From the NCBI RefSeq assembly GCF_022812285.1, contig NZ_CP093300.1, positions 682,001 through 746,000 on the forward strand: DNA of 64,000 nt. Reading direction: 5' to 3'. This document shows positions 8,231 through 16,531 of the stretch, piece by piece. A model generated the notes under the pieces. That model worked only from the letters and a program-made list of their open reading frames with translations, was not told the origin of the DNA and made no database searches. The first letter of the stretch is position 1. Each line of letters opens with the position of its first letter. A program made the translations under genes and the position numbers. Source of the stretch: Alkalihalobacillus sp. LMS39. Lineage in GTDB: Bacteria > Bacillota > Bacilli > Bacillales > Bacillaceae_F.

Positions 8231-8707
8231 ATGGATAGACAACGAACGTTATTTTTGAAAATTGTCATTATTTTGCTTGGGATGACGGTAGTCGCATTAT
8301 GTGTGTTGTGGTTACCATGGTTAGCGAGGAGCGCAGCGGAACAAGCACCAGAATTTGCGTATTTGCAATATCCGGTTTTGATTGGACTATATGTAACGGC
8401 TGTTCCCTTTTTTATGGCATTGCACCAAGCTTGGCAATTACTGAATTATATTGAAAAAAACGCTGCTTTTTCTGAGTTATCGGTGAGTACGTTAAATAAG
8501 ATTAAATATTGTGGAAATGCAATTGCCTCCTTATATACAGTTGGGACAATTTTACTTCTAACACAAAATGCATTGCACCCAGGAGTTGCCATTATTGGTT
8601 TCCTGGTTATGTTTACCTCTATTGTGATTGCTGTTTTTGCGGCTATACTTCAGAAGTTATTGAAAAATGCGCTAAAGATAAAATCAGAAAATGAGTTGAC
8701 GATCTGA
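8231..8707 (+). CDS. DUF2975 membrane protein (YoaS-like)
   Basis: A 158-residue protein with four transmembrane helices (about 9-30, 50-68, 91-111 and 118-142), the pattern of the DUF2975 family. Such proteins are usually encoded next to a small XRE regulator of the YozG type, as here, 11 bases downstream. The biochemical role of the family is not established; it may control its partner regulator at the membrane. RBS is GAGGTGTG. Confidence 0.85.
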   Translation: MDRQRTLFLKIVIILLGMTVVALCVLWLPWLARSAAEQAPEFAYLQYPVLIGLYVTAVPFFMALHQAWQLLNYIEKNAAFSELSVSTLNKIKYCGNAIASLYTVGTILLLTQNALHPGVAIIGFLVMFTSIVIAVFAAILQKLLKNALKIKSENELTI

Positions 8708-8718
8708 GGTGAAAAACA

Positions 8719-8940
8719 GTGGCGATTATAATTAATATCGATGTGATGTTAGCGAAAAGAAAAATGAGTGTCACCGAGCTTTCAGAGAAGGTTGGAATAA
8801 CGATGGCAAACTTATCAATTTTAAAAAATGGGAAAGCAAAAGCGATTCGAATCACAACTCTCGATGCGATTTGTAAAGCGTTAGACTGCCAACCAGGTGA
8901 TATTCTTGAATATCGAAATGAAGCTGATGAAAATACATAA
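8719..8940 (+). CDS. Small XRE/Cro-CI family regulator (YozG-like)
   Basis: A 73-residue protein that is little more than one helix-turn-helix (MSVTELSEKVGITMANLSIL, residues about 15-34) and the typical end LDAICKALDCQPGDILEYR. The start is GTG. It follows the DUF2975 gene, its usual partner, and probably autoregulates the operon through the repeated ACAATAAATAT sites upstream. Confidence 0.9.
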   Translation: MAIIINIDVMLAKRKMSVTELSEKVGITMANLSILKNGKAKAIRITTLDAICKALDCQPGDILEYRNEADENT

Positions 8941-9217
8941 GCGAGAAAAGAAAGCATTGATAGTTGGAGTCAGTTGCCAAGTGATTTTCTTTCTTTACAT
9001 CTCAGTTTTTGGTTCCGTAAGACTTTATATGTTGGAGCAATTCACTGTGTATTCAGTCGGTTTTTTTGAGAGTTTTTTAGGAATCGCTAGTCTTTTATGT
9101 GGAGTATATGGCCTTGTGAAAAGTGACAAAGTAACGAGCTTCATTATAATTACTGTAATTGGTACTTTTATTTGTTTGTGGGGGGTATTTATATATGTAT
9201 TGCCCTCTTGCATGTGA
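8927..9217 (+). CDS. Membrane protein overlapping the XRE gene
   Basis: A 96-residue hydrophobic protein with about three helices (ALIVGVSCQVIFFLYISVFG, FFESFLGIASLLCGVYGL and FIIITVIGTFICLWGVFIYV). The chosen ATG (8927) overlaps the XRE stop by 14 bases; ATG 8918 is also possible. No ribosome site is clear, so translation may be coupled. Family unknown; it could be a third component of the DUF2975/XRE module. Confidence 0.5.
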   Translation: MKIHKREKKALIVGVSCQVIFFLYISVFGSVRLYMLEQFTVYSVGFFESFLGIASLLCGVYGLVKSDKVTSFIIITVIGTFICLWGVFIYVLPSCM

Positions 9218-9242
9218 CAATATTTAGAGTAGGAGTGTATAA

Positions 9243-10712
9243 ATGGAGATACAATTTACTAAATTTTTCACGGATGAATTGACGATTTCAGACCTACAAT
9301 CTGCAATGGATAAAGAAGAAATCTCCTCTAAACAGCTAGTCATGTATTATTTACATCAAATAGCGAAGTACGACCAAGCAGGTCCCCACCTTCATTCAAT
9401 TTTGGAAATTAATCCTGATGCTATTTTTATTGCGGAAGCGTTAGATGAGGAGAGAAAAGTTTCACGGGCTAGGGGGCCATTACATGGAATTCCTATTTTG
9501 TTAAAAGACAATATTGAAACAAAGGATGCCATGCATACAAGTGCAGGTACGCTAGCTTTACAAAACAATCTTGCTAATGAAGATGCGTTCCTTGTAAAAC
9601 AATTACGTCAAGCAGGAGCGGTTATATTAGGAAAGACGAATATGACTGAGTTGGCTAATGGAATGGCAAGTGAAATGTGGGCTGGTTATAGCGCAAGAGG
9701 CGGCCAAACTGTTAATCCTTATGGTGACCGCGACCTTTTTGTCGGCGGGTCAAGTTCAGGGTCAGCGGTAGCAGTCGCTGCTAATTTTACAGTAGGAGCA
9801 ATCGGGACAGAAACAGATGCTTCCATACTTAGTCCAGCTATTCAAAACTCAGTAGTAGGGATTAAGCCAACAGTTGGCTTAATCAGCCGAAGTGGCCTTA
9901 TTCCGTTTACCTATTCTCAAGATACGGCAGGACCAATTGCAAGAACGGTAACAGATGCTGCTTTCATGTTAGAAGTATTAGTTGGAATGGATAAAGACGA
10001 CCCAGCAACGATGAAAAGCAAATATAAACCTAGACAAAGATATTCCTACTTTTTACAAAAGTTAGGGCTTGCCGGTGCAAGAATTGGTGTTTTTACAAAA
10101 GCTTCAGAACGCTATTTGAAATCGGAAGAACATGATGAATTGTTATTCCAAGACGTCATTCACACTTTAAGGCAACAAGGAGCTATTTTAATTGAAGATG
10201 TAGATATTCCATCTTTTCTTAGAGAGTGGAGCTGGGACGTGTCCTTTTATGAATTAAAACATAGCTTAGATAACTATTTATTTCAGCTTCCATCTCATAT
10301 GCCTTTGCATTCAGTAAATGAACTCATTCATTTTAACGAGGAATTCTCAGAACAAACCTTAAAGTATGGTCAAGATAAATTAGAGGCAAGGGCCAAATTA
10401 CCAACAGCATTAAAAAGCTCGGAGTATTTGAATGCAAAAATTGAAGACCTTTATTTTTCACAAGAATTAGGAATGGACTATGCGCTTCAAAAACATCAGC
10501 TTGATGCGATTGTATTCCCGTCCTATATCGGGTCAACGATTTGTGCAAAAGCCGGGTATCCAAGTATTGCGGTACCAGCAGGATATATGAAAAATGGCAG
10601 ACCTTTTGGTGTAACTTTTGCCGGCACAGCTTTTTCGGAAAGTACGCTAATCAAACTTGCTTATAGCTTTGAACAAGCAACTCGTCATAGGAAACCTCCA
10701 ACACTAAAATGA
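9243..10712 (+). CDS. Amidase signature family hydrolase
   Basis: A 489-residue enzyme that hydrolyses a carboxamide. The Ser-cisSer-Lys triad is visible: Lys88 in GIPILLKDN, the cis-Ser near 170-171 in FVGGSSSGSAVA, and the nucleophile Ser194 in GTETDASILSPA. The end (AGYPSIAVPAGY ... GRPFGVTFAG) is typical. It stands alone, not with gatC/gatB, so it is not the GatA subunit. The usual glycine before the nucleophile (DGS or GGS) is alanine here. The substrate is unknown. RBS AGGAG lies nine bases before the ATG. Confidence 0.9.
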   Translation: MEIQFTKFFTDELTISDLQSAMDKEEISSKQLVMYYLHQIAKYDQAGPHLHSILEINPDAIFIAEALDEERKVSRARGPLHGIPILLKDNIETKDAMHTSAGTLALQNNLANEDAFLVKQLRQAGAVILGKTNMTELANGMASEMWAGYSARGGQTVNPYGDRDLFVGGSSSGSAVAVAANFTVGAIGTETDASILSPAIQNSVVGIKPTVGLISRSGLIPFTYSQDTAGPIARTVTDAAFMLEVLVGMDKDDPATMKSKYKPRQRYSYFLQKLGLAGARIGVFTKASERYLKSEEHDELLFQDVIHTLRQQGAILIEDVDIPSFLREWSWDVSFYELKHSLDNYLFQLPSHMPLHSVNELIHFNEEFSEQTLKYGQDKLEARAKLPTALKSSEYLNAKIEDLYFSQELGMDYALQKHQLDAIVFPSYIGSTICAKAGYPSIAVPAGYMKNGRPFGVTFAGTAFSESTLIKLAYSFEQATRHRKPPTLK

Positions 10713-10729
10713 GGGGAGGCGTGTTAGCA

Positions 10730-10989
10730 TTGAAAACCTTTATAAAAGATATCGGTCGGTCAATGGAAATATTATTGTTTTTAGTCATCGGCTATTTTCT
10801 TACCGTGAATATCGCTAGCAACTTATATGAAATCAAGGGAGCGCATTTGTTGGAAATGTATGGGTGAATTGGTTTGGAATATCTTATTGCCTTTTTGTCA
10901 TATATACGATTGTGATGGGAGTTTTCCTTTTTAGAGAAGTTTCCACCGGTGTTAACGGACGTATGTTCCGCTATTTTAAGAAAAAATAG
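10730..10989 (+). pseudogene. Frameshifted small membrane protein gene
   Basis: A TTG start behind GGGGAGG opens a 45-codon frame (MKTFIKDIGRSMEILLFLVI...) ending in TGA at 10865. A second frame picks up at 10861 (WVNWFGISYCLFVIYTIVMG, VFLFREVSTG) and encodes the expected second membrane helix. One frameshift near 10855-10865 would join them. The end runs into the 180-bp element, which supplies the stop at 10987. It follows the amidase gene by 17 bases. Confidence 0.5.
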
Positions 10990-11137
10990 CGTCGGCTAAA
11001 TGTTAACGGACAAACGTTCCGTTAAGTGAGCAGAAACGCAGATTTTCACTGCTGTTTTCTGGTGAATAGCGGAACGTATGTCCGATAAAAGTGAGAAAAG
11101 CTTTATTTTTAATGAAATAGCGGAACCTATGTCCGTA
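10954..11137. repeat. 180-bp four-motif inverted element, copy 2
   Basis: CGGAC at 10956 and 11007, GTCCG at 11080 and 11131. Both pairs are spaced 51 bp; total span 180 bp. It lies between convergent genes (the frameshifted membrane gene and the YibE/F pair). Confidence 0.85.
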
Positions 11138-11163
11138 ACTAAGCTTCCTTCGTTTTGATTCCT

Positions 11164-11940
11164 TTATTTTTCCCCTTCAACATCATCACGTTTTTTTACT
11201 AAAAAATAGGCCGTAATCCAAGACGTGATCGGAATACATAATGCCACGCCAATGCCAGCACAAAGGATTGTCATCATTTCTGCACTAAATATTTTCGAAT
11301 TAATAATCTGTCCAAAGGAATACGACAAGTCTTTATACCATAAAAGTAAGGCCATATAGCCTCCAAAAAAAGCGAAAAATAAAGTATTCGCACTCGTCCC
11401 TAAAATGTCTCGTCCAATCGCTAGCCCCGACAAAAACAAATCTTTTCGCCGGATAGTTGGATTGTGGTAATAGATTTCACGCATCGGAGAAGAGAGAGAA
11501 ATCGCTATATCGATGATGGCGCCAATTGTACTCATAATTATAACGGCTGCTCCGATTTTCACGAAATCTACACCGACATAAAGAGAAAAGATACTAAGCT
11601 CTTCAATTTCTTCTTCACCAAACCCTTGAATCATCGCATGATCTGTGACGACAATAATGAGTACGAGGAGAATAACGGTTGTGATTACTGTAGCGATAAA
11701 GGCAGTGACTGTCTTGATGTTGAAGCGATTAATATAAAATAAATTAATGCAGCTAATTACGGTACAAGCGAAAAATGTTAACAACAATGGATTACCATTT
11801 GGATTGGACATGAAAAGAATCGTTAGAAACAAGACTGCAAAATTAAGAAACAATGCAACAAAAGAACGGGCGCCTTTTTTTCCTCCGACCCACACCATTA
11901 ATAAAAATAAGATGATCGCTAAACATGTGACTACACTCAT
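11164..11940 (-). CDS. YibE/F family membrane protein (short partner)
   Basis: A 258-residue protein with about seven transmembrane helices. The motif region VGVDFVKIGAAVIIMSTIGA ... ISLSSPMREIYYHNP and the segment LAIGRDILGTSANTLFFAFF match the YibE/F family, in which two adjacent genes are common in Firmicutes. The function is not established; export or transport has been proposed. It starts within the stop of the upstream partner (4-base overlap). Confidence 0.85.
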   Translation of the reverse strand: MSVVTCLAIILFLLMVWVGGKKGARSFVALFLNFAVLFLTILFMSNPNGNPLLLTFFACTVISCINLFYINRFNIKTVTAFIATVITTVILLVLIIVVTDHAMIQGFGEEEIEELSIFSLYVGVDFVKIGAAVIIMSTIGAIIDIAISLSSPMREIYYHNPTIRRKDLFLSGLAIGRDILGTSANTLFFAFFGGYMALLLWYKDLSYSFGQIINSKIFSAEMMTILCAGIGVALCIPITSWITAYFLVKKRDDVEGEK

Positions 11941-13052
11941 CGTCTCGCCCTCTTCACTTTCACGAAGTATATCGTAATATATAATCCAATTGGAATCGTT
12001 AATACAATTCCAATGCCACCAGCTAAAGCCCGTGCCAATTCTAATGAGAGGTTCATCGAAAGGGTAAAGCCAATGGGTGCATAATTATTTAAATATAAAA
12101 TCATCATCGGAATGGAGCCACTAATATAAGCAAAAAACAAAATATTTGTCATTGTGCCCATAATATCTTTACCGATTTCCATTCCTGATGTTTTCATTGC
12201 TTTCACAGAGATGTTGTTATTTTTTTCATACAAACTAAAAATCGAAGAAGACATCGTTATCGCTACATCCATAACAGCTCCAAGCGAACCGACTAACACC
12301 CCCGCCATAAATACCATTTGATGTGGACGAGTTAAAAACTGCATTTCTTCATAGCGGAGACCTTGCTCCGCAGTGGCCCACATGACGAGATAGGCAGTGA
12401 GCAATAGAAGAAAGGTACAGATGAGTGTCGCAACGATGGCAGCATATGTTTTTTCATTCCTTCCGTTTACAAGTAAAAGAGAAATGATAGTAAATAAAAT
12501 GACACTTACTCCACATATAAATACTAAACTAATATTTGATGTTTTAATGTAAACATCTAATGCATACGACAAAATCGCAGCGTTCACAAATAAACTAATG
12601 ATAGAATACAACCCTTGTTTTTTTCCGACAAGCAATAATGTGAAAATAAATATCCAGGTGACGAGCAATAAATATTTATCTCGTTTCACATCTTGAATAG
12701 TGCCTGTGATTTCAGCACTTCCGACAGTCGTTTCATCAATCCAAACGAATAGCTCGTTCCCGACTCGGTATTCCTGGTCATACGCTTGAGAAGATGAATA
12801 CTCATTTGTTAACGAAATCAACTGTCCTTTATACTCTCCGTTTTTTATTTCAGCGATGATGCTTTGGGTATATAATTGGTCCTCATTGTTATACATATCA
12901 ACCGTCTCTGTCGTTTCTATCAATTGAGTTTCTATGATTTTCGCAATAGGTCGTTCATAAAACGAATAATTATGAAAAACAAAAAAGAGAGACGAAACAA
13001 CACAAACGGCAAGGAATAGAAACATAAAAATTTGTTTGTTTGTTAATTTCAA
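11937..13052 (-). CDS. YibE/F family membrane protein (long partner)
   Basis: A 371-residue protein with an N-terminal membrane anchor (about 8-26), an extracytoplasmic domain of about 100 residues, and about seven helices. The segments VLVGSLGAVMDVAITMSSSI and MEIGKDIMGTMTNILFFAYI parallel those of the downstream partner, so the two arose by duplication and probably act together. The start is TTG behind GGAGGGC. Function unknown. Confidence 0.85.
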   Translation of the reverse strand: MKLTNKQIFMFLFLAVCVVSSLFFVFHNYSFYERPIAKIIETQLIETTETVDMYNNEDQLYTQSIIAEIKNGEYKGQLISLTNEYSSSQAYDQEYRVGNELFVWIDETTVGSAEITGTIQDVKRDKYLLLVTWIFIFTLLLVGKKQGLYSIISLFVNAAILSYALDVYIKTSNISLVFICGVSVILFTIISLLLVNGRNEKTYAAIVATLICTFLLLLTAYLVMWATAEQGLRYEEMQFLTRPHQMVFMAGVLVGSLGAVMDVAITMSSSIFSLYEKNNNISVKAMKTSGMEIGKDIMGTMTNILFFAYISGSIPMMILYLNNYAPIGFTLSMNLSLELARALAGGIGIVLTIPIGLYITIYFVKVKRARR

Positions 13053-13198
13053 CTTAAGCCCTCCGTAAGTGGAAAAGATACCTCATCATATTACTAGATT
13101 TTTAAAGAAGAGAGAAGGGTTATATATAGAATTGTTAAATATTTCAACCTGTGTGATAATTGTAGGAGTTTCAAAAGATAGAAAGAGAGGAAATGCAG

Positions 13199-13762
13199 AT
13201 GAAAACAATTGCCGTTTTTTGTGGGTCAAGTCCAGGAAATGACCCTGTTTATATGGAGCAAGCGCGAAAACTAGGAGAAGTCCTTGTGGAAAACAATATC
13301 AATCTCGTATATGGAGGAGCTACTGTTGGTTGTATGGGAGCTGTTGCCGATGCGGTCATGGCTAAAGGAGGCAAAGTCATTGGTGTCATACCTGAAAAAC
13401 TAAGAAATGTGGAAATTGCACATGAGCAGTTAACAGAGCTTCATGTTGTGAAAACAATGCATGAACGAAAAGCGTTAATTGCCGATTATGCTGATGGCTT
13501 TATTGCAATGCCAGGAGGAACAGGAACATTAGAAGAGTGGTTTGAAGTGTTTACATGGGCCCAACTAGGATATCATGAAAAACCGTGTGCTTTTTTAAAC
13601 GTAAATGAATATTATTCACCAATCTTATCTTTGTTTGACCATATGATTGAACAAGGATTTGTAAAGGCAGACTATAAAAAACTGATTGTAATCGACAAAG
13701 AACCAAGTCAATTAGTTTCAAAACTTCAACACTATCAAAGTGCATATATTCATAAATGGTAA
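13199..13762 (+). CDS. LOG-family protein (TIGR00730, YvdD-like)
   Basis: A 187-residue Rossmann-like protein with the LOG signature PGGTGTLEEWFE (about residues 102-113) and GGATVGCMGAVADAV. LOG proteins are nucleoside 5'-monophosphate phosphoribohydrolases; the plant and actinobacterial members release cytokinin bases. In Bacillus the physiological substrate is uncertain. ATG 13199 is preferred over 13193 because AGAGG (13186-13190) then lies eight bases away and the product starts MKTIAVF. It heads a three-gene cluster. Confidence 0.9.
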   Translation: MKTIAVFCGSSPGNDPVYMEQARKLGEVLVENNINLVYGGATVGCMGAVADAVMAKGGKVIGVIPEKLRNVEIAHEQLTELHVVKTMHERKALIADYADGFIAMPGGTGTLEEWFEVFTWAQLGYHEKPCAFLNVNEYYSPILSLFDHMIEQGFVKADYKKLIVIDKEPSQLVSKLQHYQSAYIHKW

Positions 13763-13777
13763 TAAAGAGGTGATTGG

Positions 13778-14503
13778 ATGTTTTTAAAAAGAATTGAAAT
13801 GCTTAAAGACACTATTCCTAATCAAGCCGAATATCCATTTTCAATTCCAGCGATTCAAAATTTCCAGCAACTACATTTAGAGAAGAATGTGACCTTTTTT
13901 GTTGGTGAAAATGGCTCAGGGAAATCAACATTGCTTGAAGCGATTGCCTATAAATGCCAATTTAACACAGCTGGTGGTGGAAGAAATAATACATATGACC
14001 TCGAAGCTTCGGAATCTGCTCTTGGCAACTATATTCGACTATCATGGTTACCGAAAATATCTAATGGCTTTTTTTTAAGAGCAGAGTCTTTTTATCATTT
14101 TGCCTCTCATATTGATTCGGTGAGGGCATGGGAAGCGTATGGAGGAAAGTCTTTACATGAACAGTCTCACGGGGAATCGTTTCTTTCTTTGTTTTTGCAC
14201 CGCTTCAACGGAAAAGCGATTTATTTATTAGATGAGCCTGAGGCCGCCTTATCTCCCCAACGACAACTTGCGTTTTTAAAAATCATCCATGATTTATCAT
14301 CGACAGGAGAATGTCAATTTATAATCGCGACACATTCACCGATTTTGTTAGGTTATCCTGAAGCTGCGATTCTTAGTTTTGATTCTGGCGAGATAAAGAA
14401 GATAGACTACGAAGAAACCGACCATTACCAAATAACAAAATACTTCCTAGACCACCGCGAGCGTTTTTTAGACGAGATTCTTAGGGAAGAAGATGATGAG
14501 TAG
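13778..14503 (+). CDS. AAA (ABC-like) ATPase
   Basis: A 241-residue single-domain ATPase. Walker A is FFVGENGSGKSTLLEAIA (about 42-59), the signature region is SHGESFLSLF (about 130), Walker B is IYLLDEPEAALSP, and the switch histidine is in IIATHSPILLGYP. This SMC/RecF-like predicted-ATPase family (AAA_21) has no membrane partner. The role is unknown. RBS AGAGGTGA; a LOG gene precedes it and a HAD phosphatase follows, both closely spaced. Confidence 0.85.
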   Translation: MFLKRIEMLKDTIPNQAEYPFSIPAIQNFQQLHLEKNVTFFVGENGSGKSTLLEAIAYKCQFNTAGGGRNNTYDLEASESALGNYIRLSWLPKISNGFFLRAESFYHFASHIDSVRAWEAYGGKSLHEQSHGESFLSLFLHRFNGKAIYLLDEPEAALSPQRQLAFLKIIHDLSSTGECQFIIATHSPILLGYPEAAILSFDSGEIKKIDYEETDHYQITKYFLDHRERFLDEILREEDDE

Positions 14504-14521
14504 AAAAGTGGAGGAATGTAG

Positions 14522-15142
14522 ATGGATAGTATTATTTTTGATTTAGACGGAACATTATGGGATTCAAGTTCAACGGTTCTCATGGCATGGAATGAAATTT
14601 TAAATCAACATCCTAAAGTACAAAAGAAAATTACCCTTGAAGATTTACATGGCTCAATGGGGCTACAAATCGATGAAATTGGACAAAAGTTATTTCCTTA
14701 CTTGCAGGAAGATGAGCGAATAGAGCTCCTACAAAAATGTGGGGAAGTGGAAAACGACTATTTACGTAAGCTTGGAGGAAAGTTATACGACCAAGTTGAA
14801 CACGTACTTCATACGCTTTCTAAAAAATATAAGCTTTTTATCGTCAGTAATTGTCAGGAAGGGTATATTGAAGCGTTTTTCCACTTTCATAATGTCGGTA
14901 AGTATTTTTTAGATTACGAGAATCCAGGTAGGACCGGGTTATCTAAAGGAGAAAACATAAAGCTAGTAATGGGAAGAAATCAATTAAACCGTCCGATTTA
15001 TATTGGAGATACAGAAGGGGATGTAAAAGCAGCCAGATGGGCAAACATTCCATTTGTCTATGCCGCGTACGGATTCGGTGACGTGAGTGAGTCTGATGAA
15101 ACGATTGAAAATGTTGCTGACTTGTTGGAGTTGTATCGGTAA
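14522..15142 (+). CDS. HAD-superfamily phosphatase (phosphoglycolate phosphatase-like)
   Basis: A 206-residue HAD hydrolase. Motif I is IIFDLDGTLWDS (nucleophile Asp near residue 7), motif II IVSNCQ, motif III lysine in LSKGENIK, and motif IV YIGDTEGDVKAAR. The helical cap lies between motifs I and II. The substrate cannot be told from the sequence. RBS GGAGG; the third gene of the LOG/ATPase cluster. Confidence 0.9.
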   Translation: MDSIIFDLDGTLWDSSSTVLMAWNEILNQHPKVQKKITLEDLHGSMGLQIDEIGQKLFPYLQEDERIELLQKCGEVENDYLRKLGGKLYDQVEHVLHTLSKKYKLFIVSNCQEGYIEAFFHFHNVGKYFLDYENPGRTGLSKGENIKLVMGRNQLNRPIYIGDTEGDVKAARWANIPFVYAAYGFGDVSESDETIENVADLLELYR

Positions 15143-15528
15143 AGCAGGAGAGGCTTTGGGGCTAACAGACAACTGTAGTCAATCTCCTAGGTTCGCTATC
15201 CTATTTTGTTTTTCATTTCTTTAATATTTTGGTCATGCTACCAAGTACTGCCTTGTTGATTCACTCCATGGCTTGTCTTTCTAATTTTTTTATTTGCCAT
15301 TTCAGATATTATTCCAGCAAGGAATCGTTTAACTTCCATTTGGTCATTTTGGTTATAAACTCGTGATTAGGAACTTTTTACTATTAAATTTATTGTTTAA
15401 TTTGATAATCAAATTTGTAGATTTTTGTTGAATGTTAGTTAAGTCCTATTTCAATAGTGGAATTGTTCTACTATAATATAAAAATGTAATTTCTGTAAAT
15501 TATATACACAATCAGGAGGAGTAAGAAA
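15143..15528. other. AT-rich intergenic stretch, no gene seen
   Basis: No credible reading frame, no known repeat. The last part probably holds the promoter of the lipoprotein gene (AT-rich, TATAAT-like at about 15474). Confidence 0.5.
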
Positions 15529-16011
15529 TTGAGTAAAAAAATTGTATTTTTTATAACGGCTTTATTTATACTATTTGTAGCATCTGGATGTTCCATCATT
15601 CACACGATTACAGGTAATGTTGGTGAAATGGAAGATTATCTTGTCGATACAGCTGAAATTACCAATGAGTATAATCATTTAAAAGATAAAGTGGAGCAAC
15701 TTATAGAAACAAATGTCCCGGCTGATACTGTGACGGAAACTGTTATTATACCTACTCTTGAGCGGTTAATTTCTCAATCTCAAGAATACGGAGAAAATAT
15801 CAGTAATGAGGAATTAAAGGAAATTCATCAACTTTACACTCAAACATATGAAGTTGAGTTACATGCTGAAAAGGAATGGCTAATTGACCTAGATGATCAT
15901 ACATATAATGAGAGAATTATAGAAGTAGTGCAAATGGATGAAGATTATAGAAATAAAATCGAAGAGCTTGGAAAAAAGTGGGGCATGGAAATCGATTGGG
16001 ATTTATTATAA
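15529..16011 (+). CDS. Small lipoprotein of unknown function
   Basis: A 160-residue lipoprotein: signal peptide MSKKIVFFITALFILFVASG with lipobox VASGC (Cys21), then an acidic, mostly helical domain (YLVDTAEITNEYNHLKDKVE). The start is TTG, eight bases after AGGAGGA. A terminator follows, so it is a single-gene unit and not part of the cnt operon downstream. Confidence 0.8.
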   Translation: MSKKIVFFITALFILFVASGCSIIHTITGNVGEMEDYLVDTAEITNEYNHLKDKVEQLIETNVPADTVTETVIIPTLERLISQSQEYGENISNEELKEIHQLYTQTYEVELHAEKEWLIDLDDHTYNERIIEVVQMDEDYRNKIEELGKKWGMEIDWDLL

Positions 16012-16051
16012 TATCACCTTCCAACCAAGAAGTATAATATGTGTACTGAAC

Positions 16052-16098
16052 TCCACCTTAATTGTTTGAGGCTTGTTAACAATTAAGGCGGTTTTTTT
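16052..16098 (+). terminator. Terminator of the lipoprotein gene
   Basis: A 14-bp stem with one mismatch (16052-16065 with 16078-16091) and a T7 tract. Confidence 0.9.
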
Positions 16099-16126
16099 AT
16101 GGGAATATAACATGTCTGCTTGTTCG

Positions 16127-16213
16127 GCTTTTTTGGTGTAGCAGTGAAGATTCGAAAGCTATATCAAGAAGAGCGAAGGCTCCGCACTTCGCTTGAAAGA
16201 AAAGACTCGATTA
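16127..16213. repeat. MITE-like repeat, short internally deleted copy
   Basis: TTTTTGGTGTAGCAGTGAAG, then AAGAGCGAAGGCTCCGCAC, TTCGCTTGAAAGAAAAGAC. It joins the left body directly to the right-end segment, skipping the middle. Confidence 0.6.
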
Positions 16214-16261
16214 AAAAAAGCAGAGACTAGTAGTATGAATGAAATATAAAGTTTTCTAAGG

Positions 16262-16293
16262 AAAAAGGTGCAACTTTTGGTTGCGCCTTTTTT
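16262..16293 (+). terminator. Orphan terminator-like hairpin
   Basis: AAAAAGGTGCAAC pairs with GTTGCGCCTTTTTT. No gene ends just upstream on this strand, so it may end a small RNA or be left from a lost gene. Confidence 0.55.
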
Positions 16294-16448
16294 CTGTCTA
16301 ATCGTTCAAAGGTACCACCAATTCTACAAAAAACAAGAAGAACATAGCTTTTAGCTAAAACAAGACAAATCGACTAGCGTGGAAGTCACATGAGCAATAG
16401 TGTAATTGTTTAGTCACAAACTCCCGTTTAGAGTTCATAGAGGAAAGA

Positions 16449-16507
16449 TTGACAGAGTTGAACAATCTGCTATAATTTACCTTTGATAATAATAGTAATC
16501 ATTACGA
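16449..16507 (+). promoter_or_regulatory. cnt promoter with Zur box
   Basis: TTGACA (16449-16454), a 16-bp spacer and TATAAT (16471-16476) form a strong sigma-A promoter. TAGTAATCATTACGA (16493-16507) differs at one base from the Bacillus Zur consensus TCGTAATNATTACGA and sits near the expected transcription start. Zinc-dependent repression by Zur is the natural reading. Confidence 0.8.
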
Positions 16508-16531
16508 TTTATAAAAGGTGGAGGAAGTATA

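Noticed and set aside
9243-10712. GatA subunit of the tRNA amidotransferase
   Set aside because: No gatC or gatB beside it, and the sequence around the nucleophile (TDAS) departs from GatA; it is a stand-alone amidase.
11464-11977. Plus-strand frames opposite the YibE/F genes
   Set aside because: Shadow frames of well-supported membrane protein genes.
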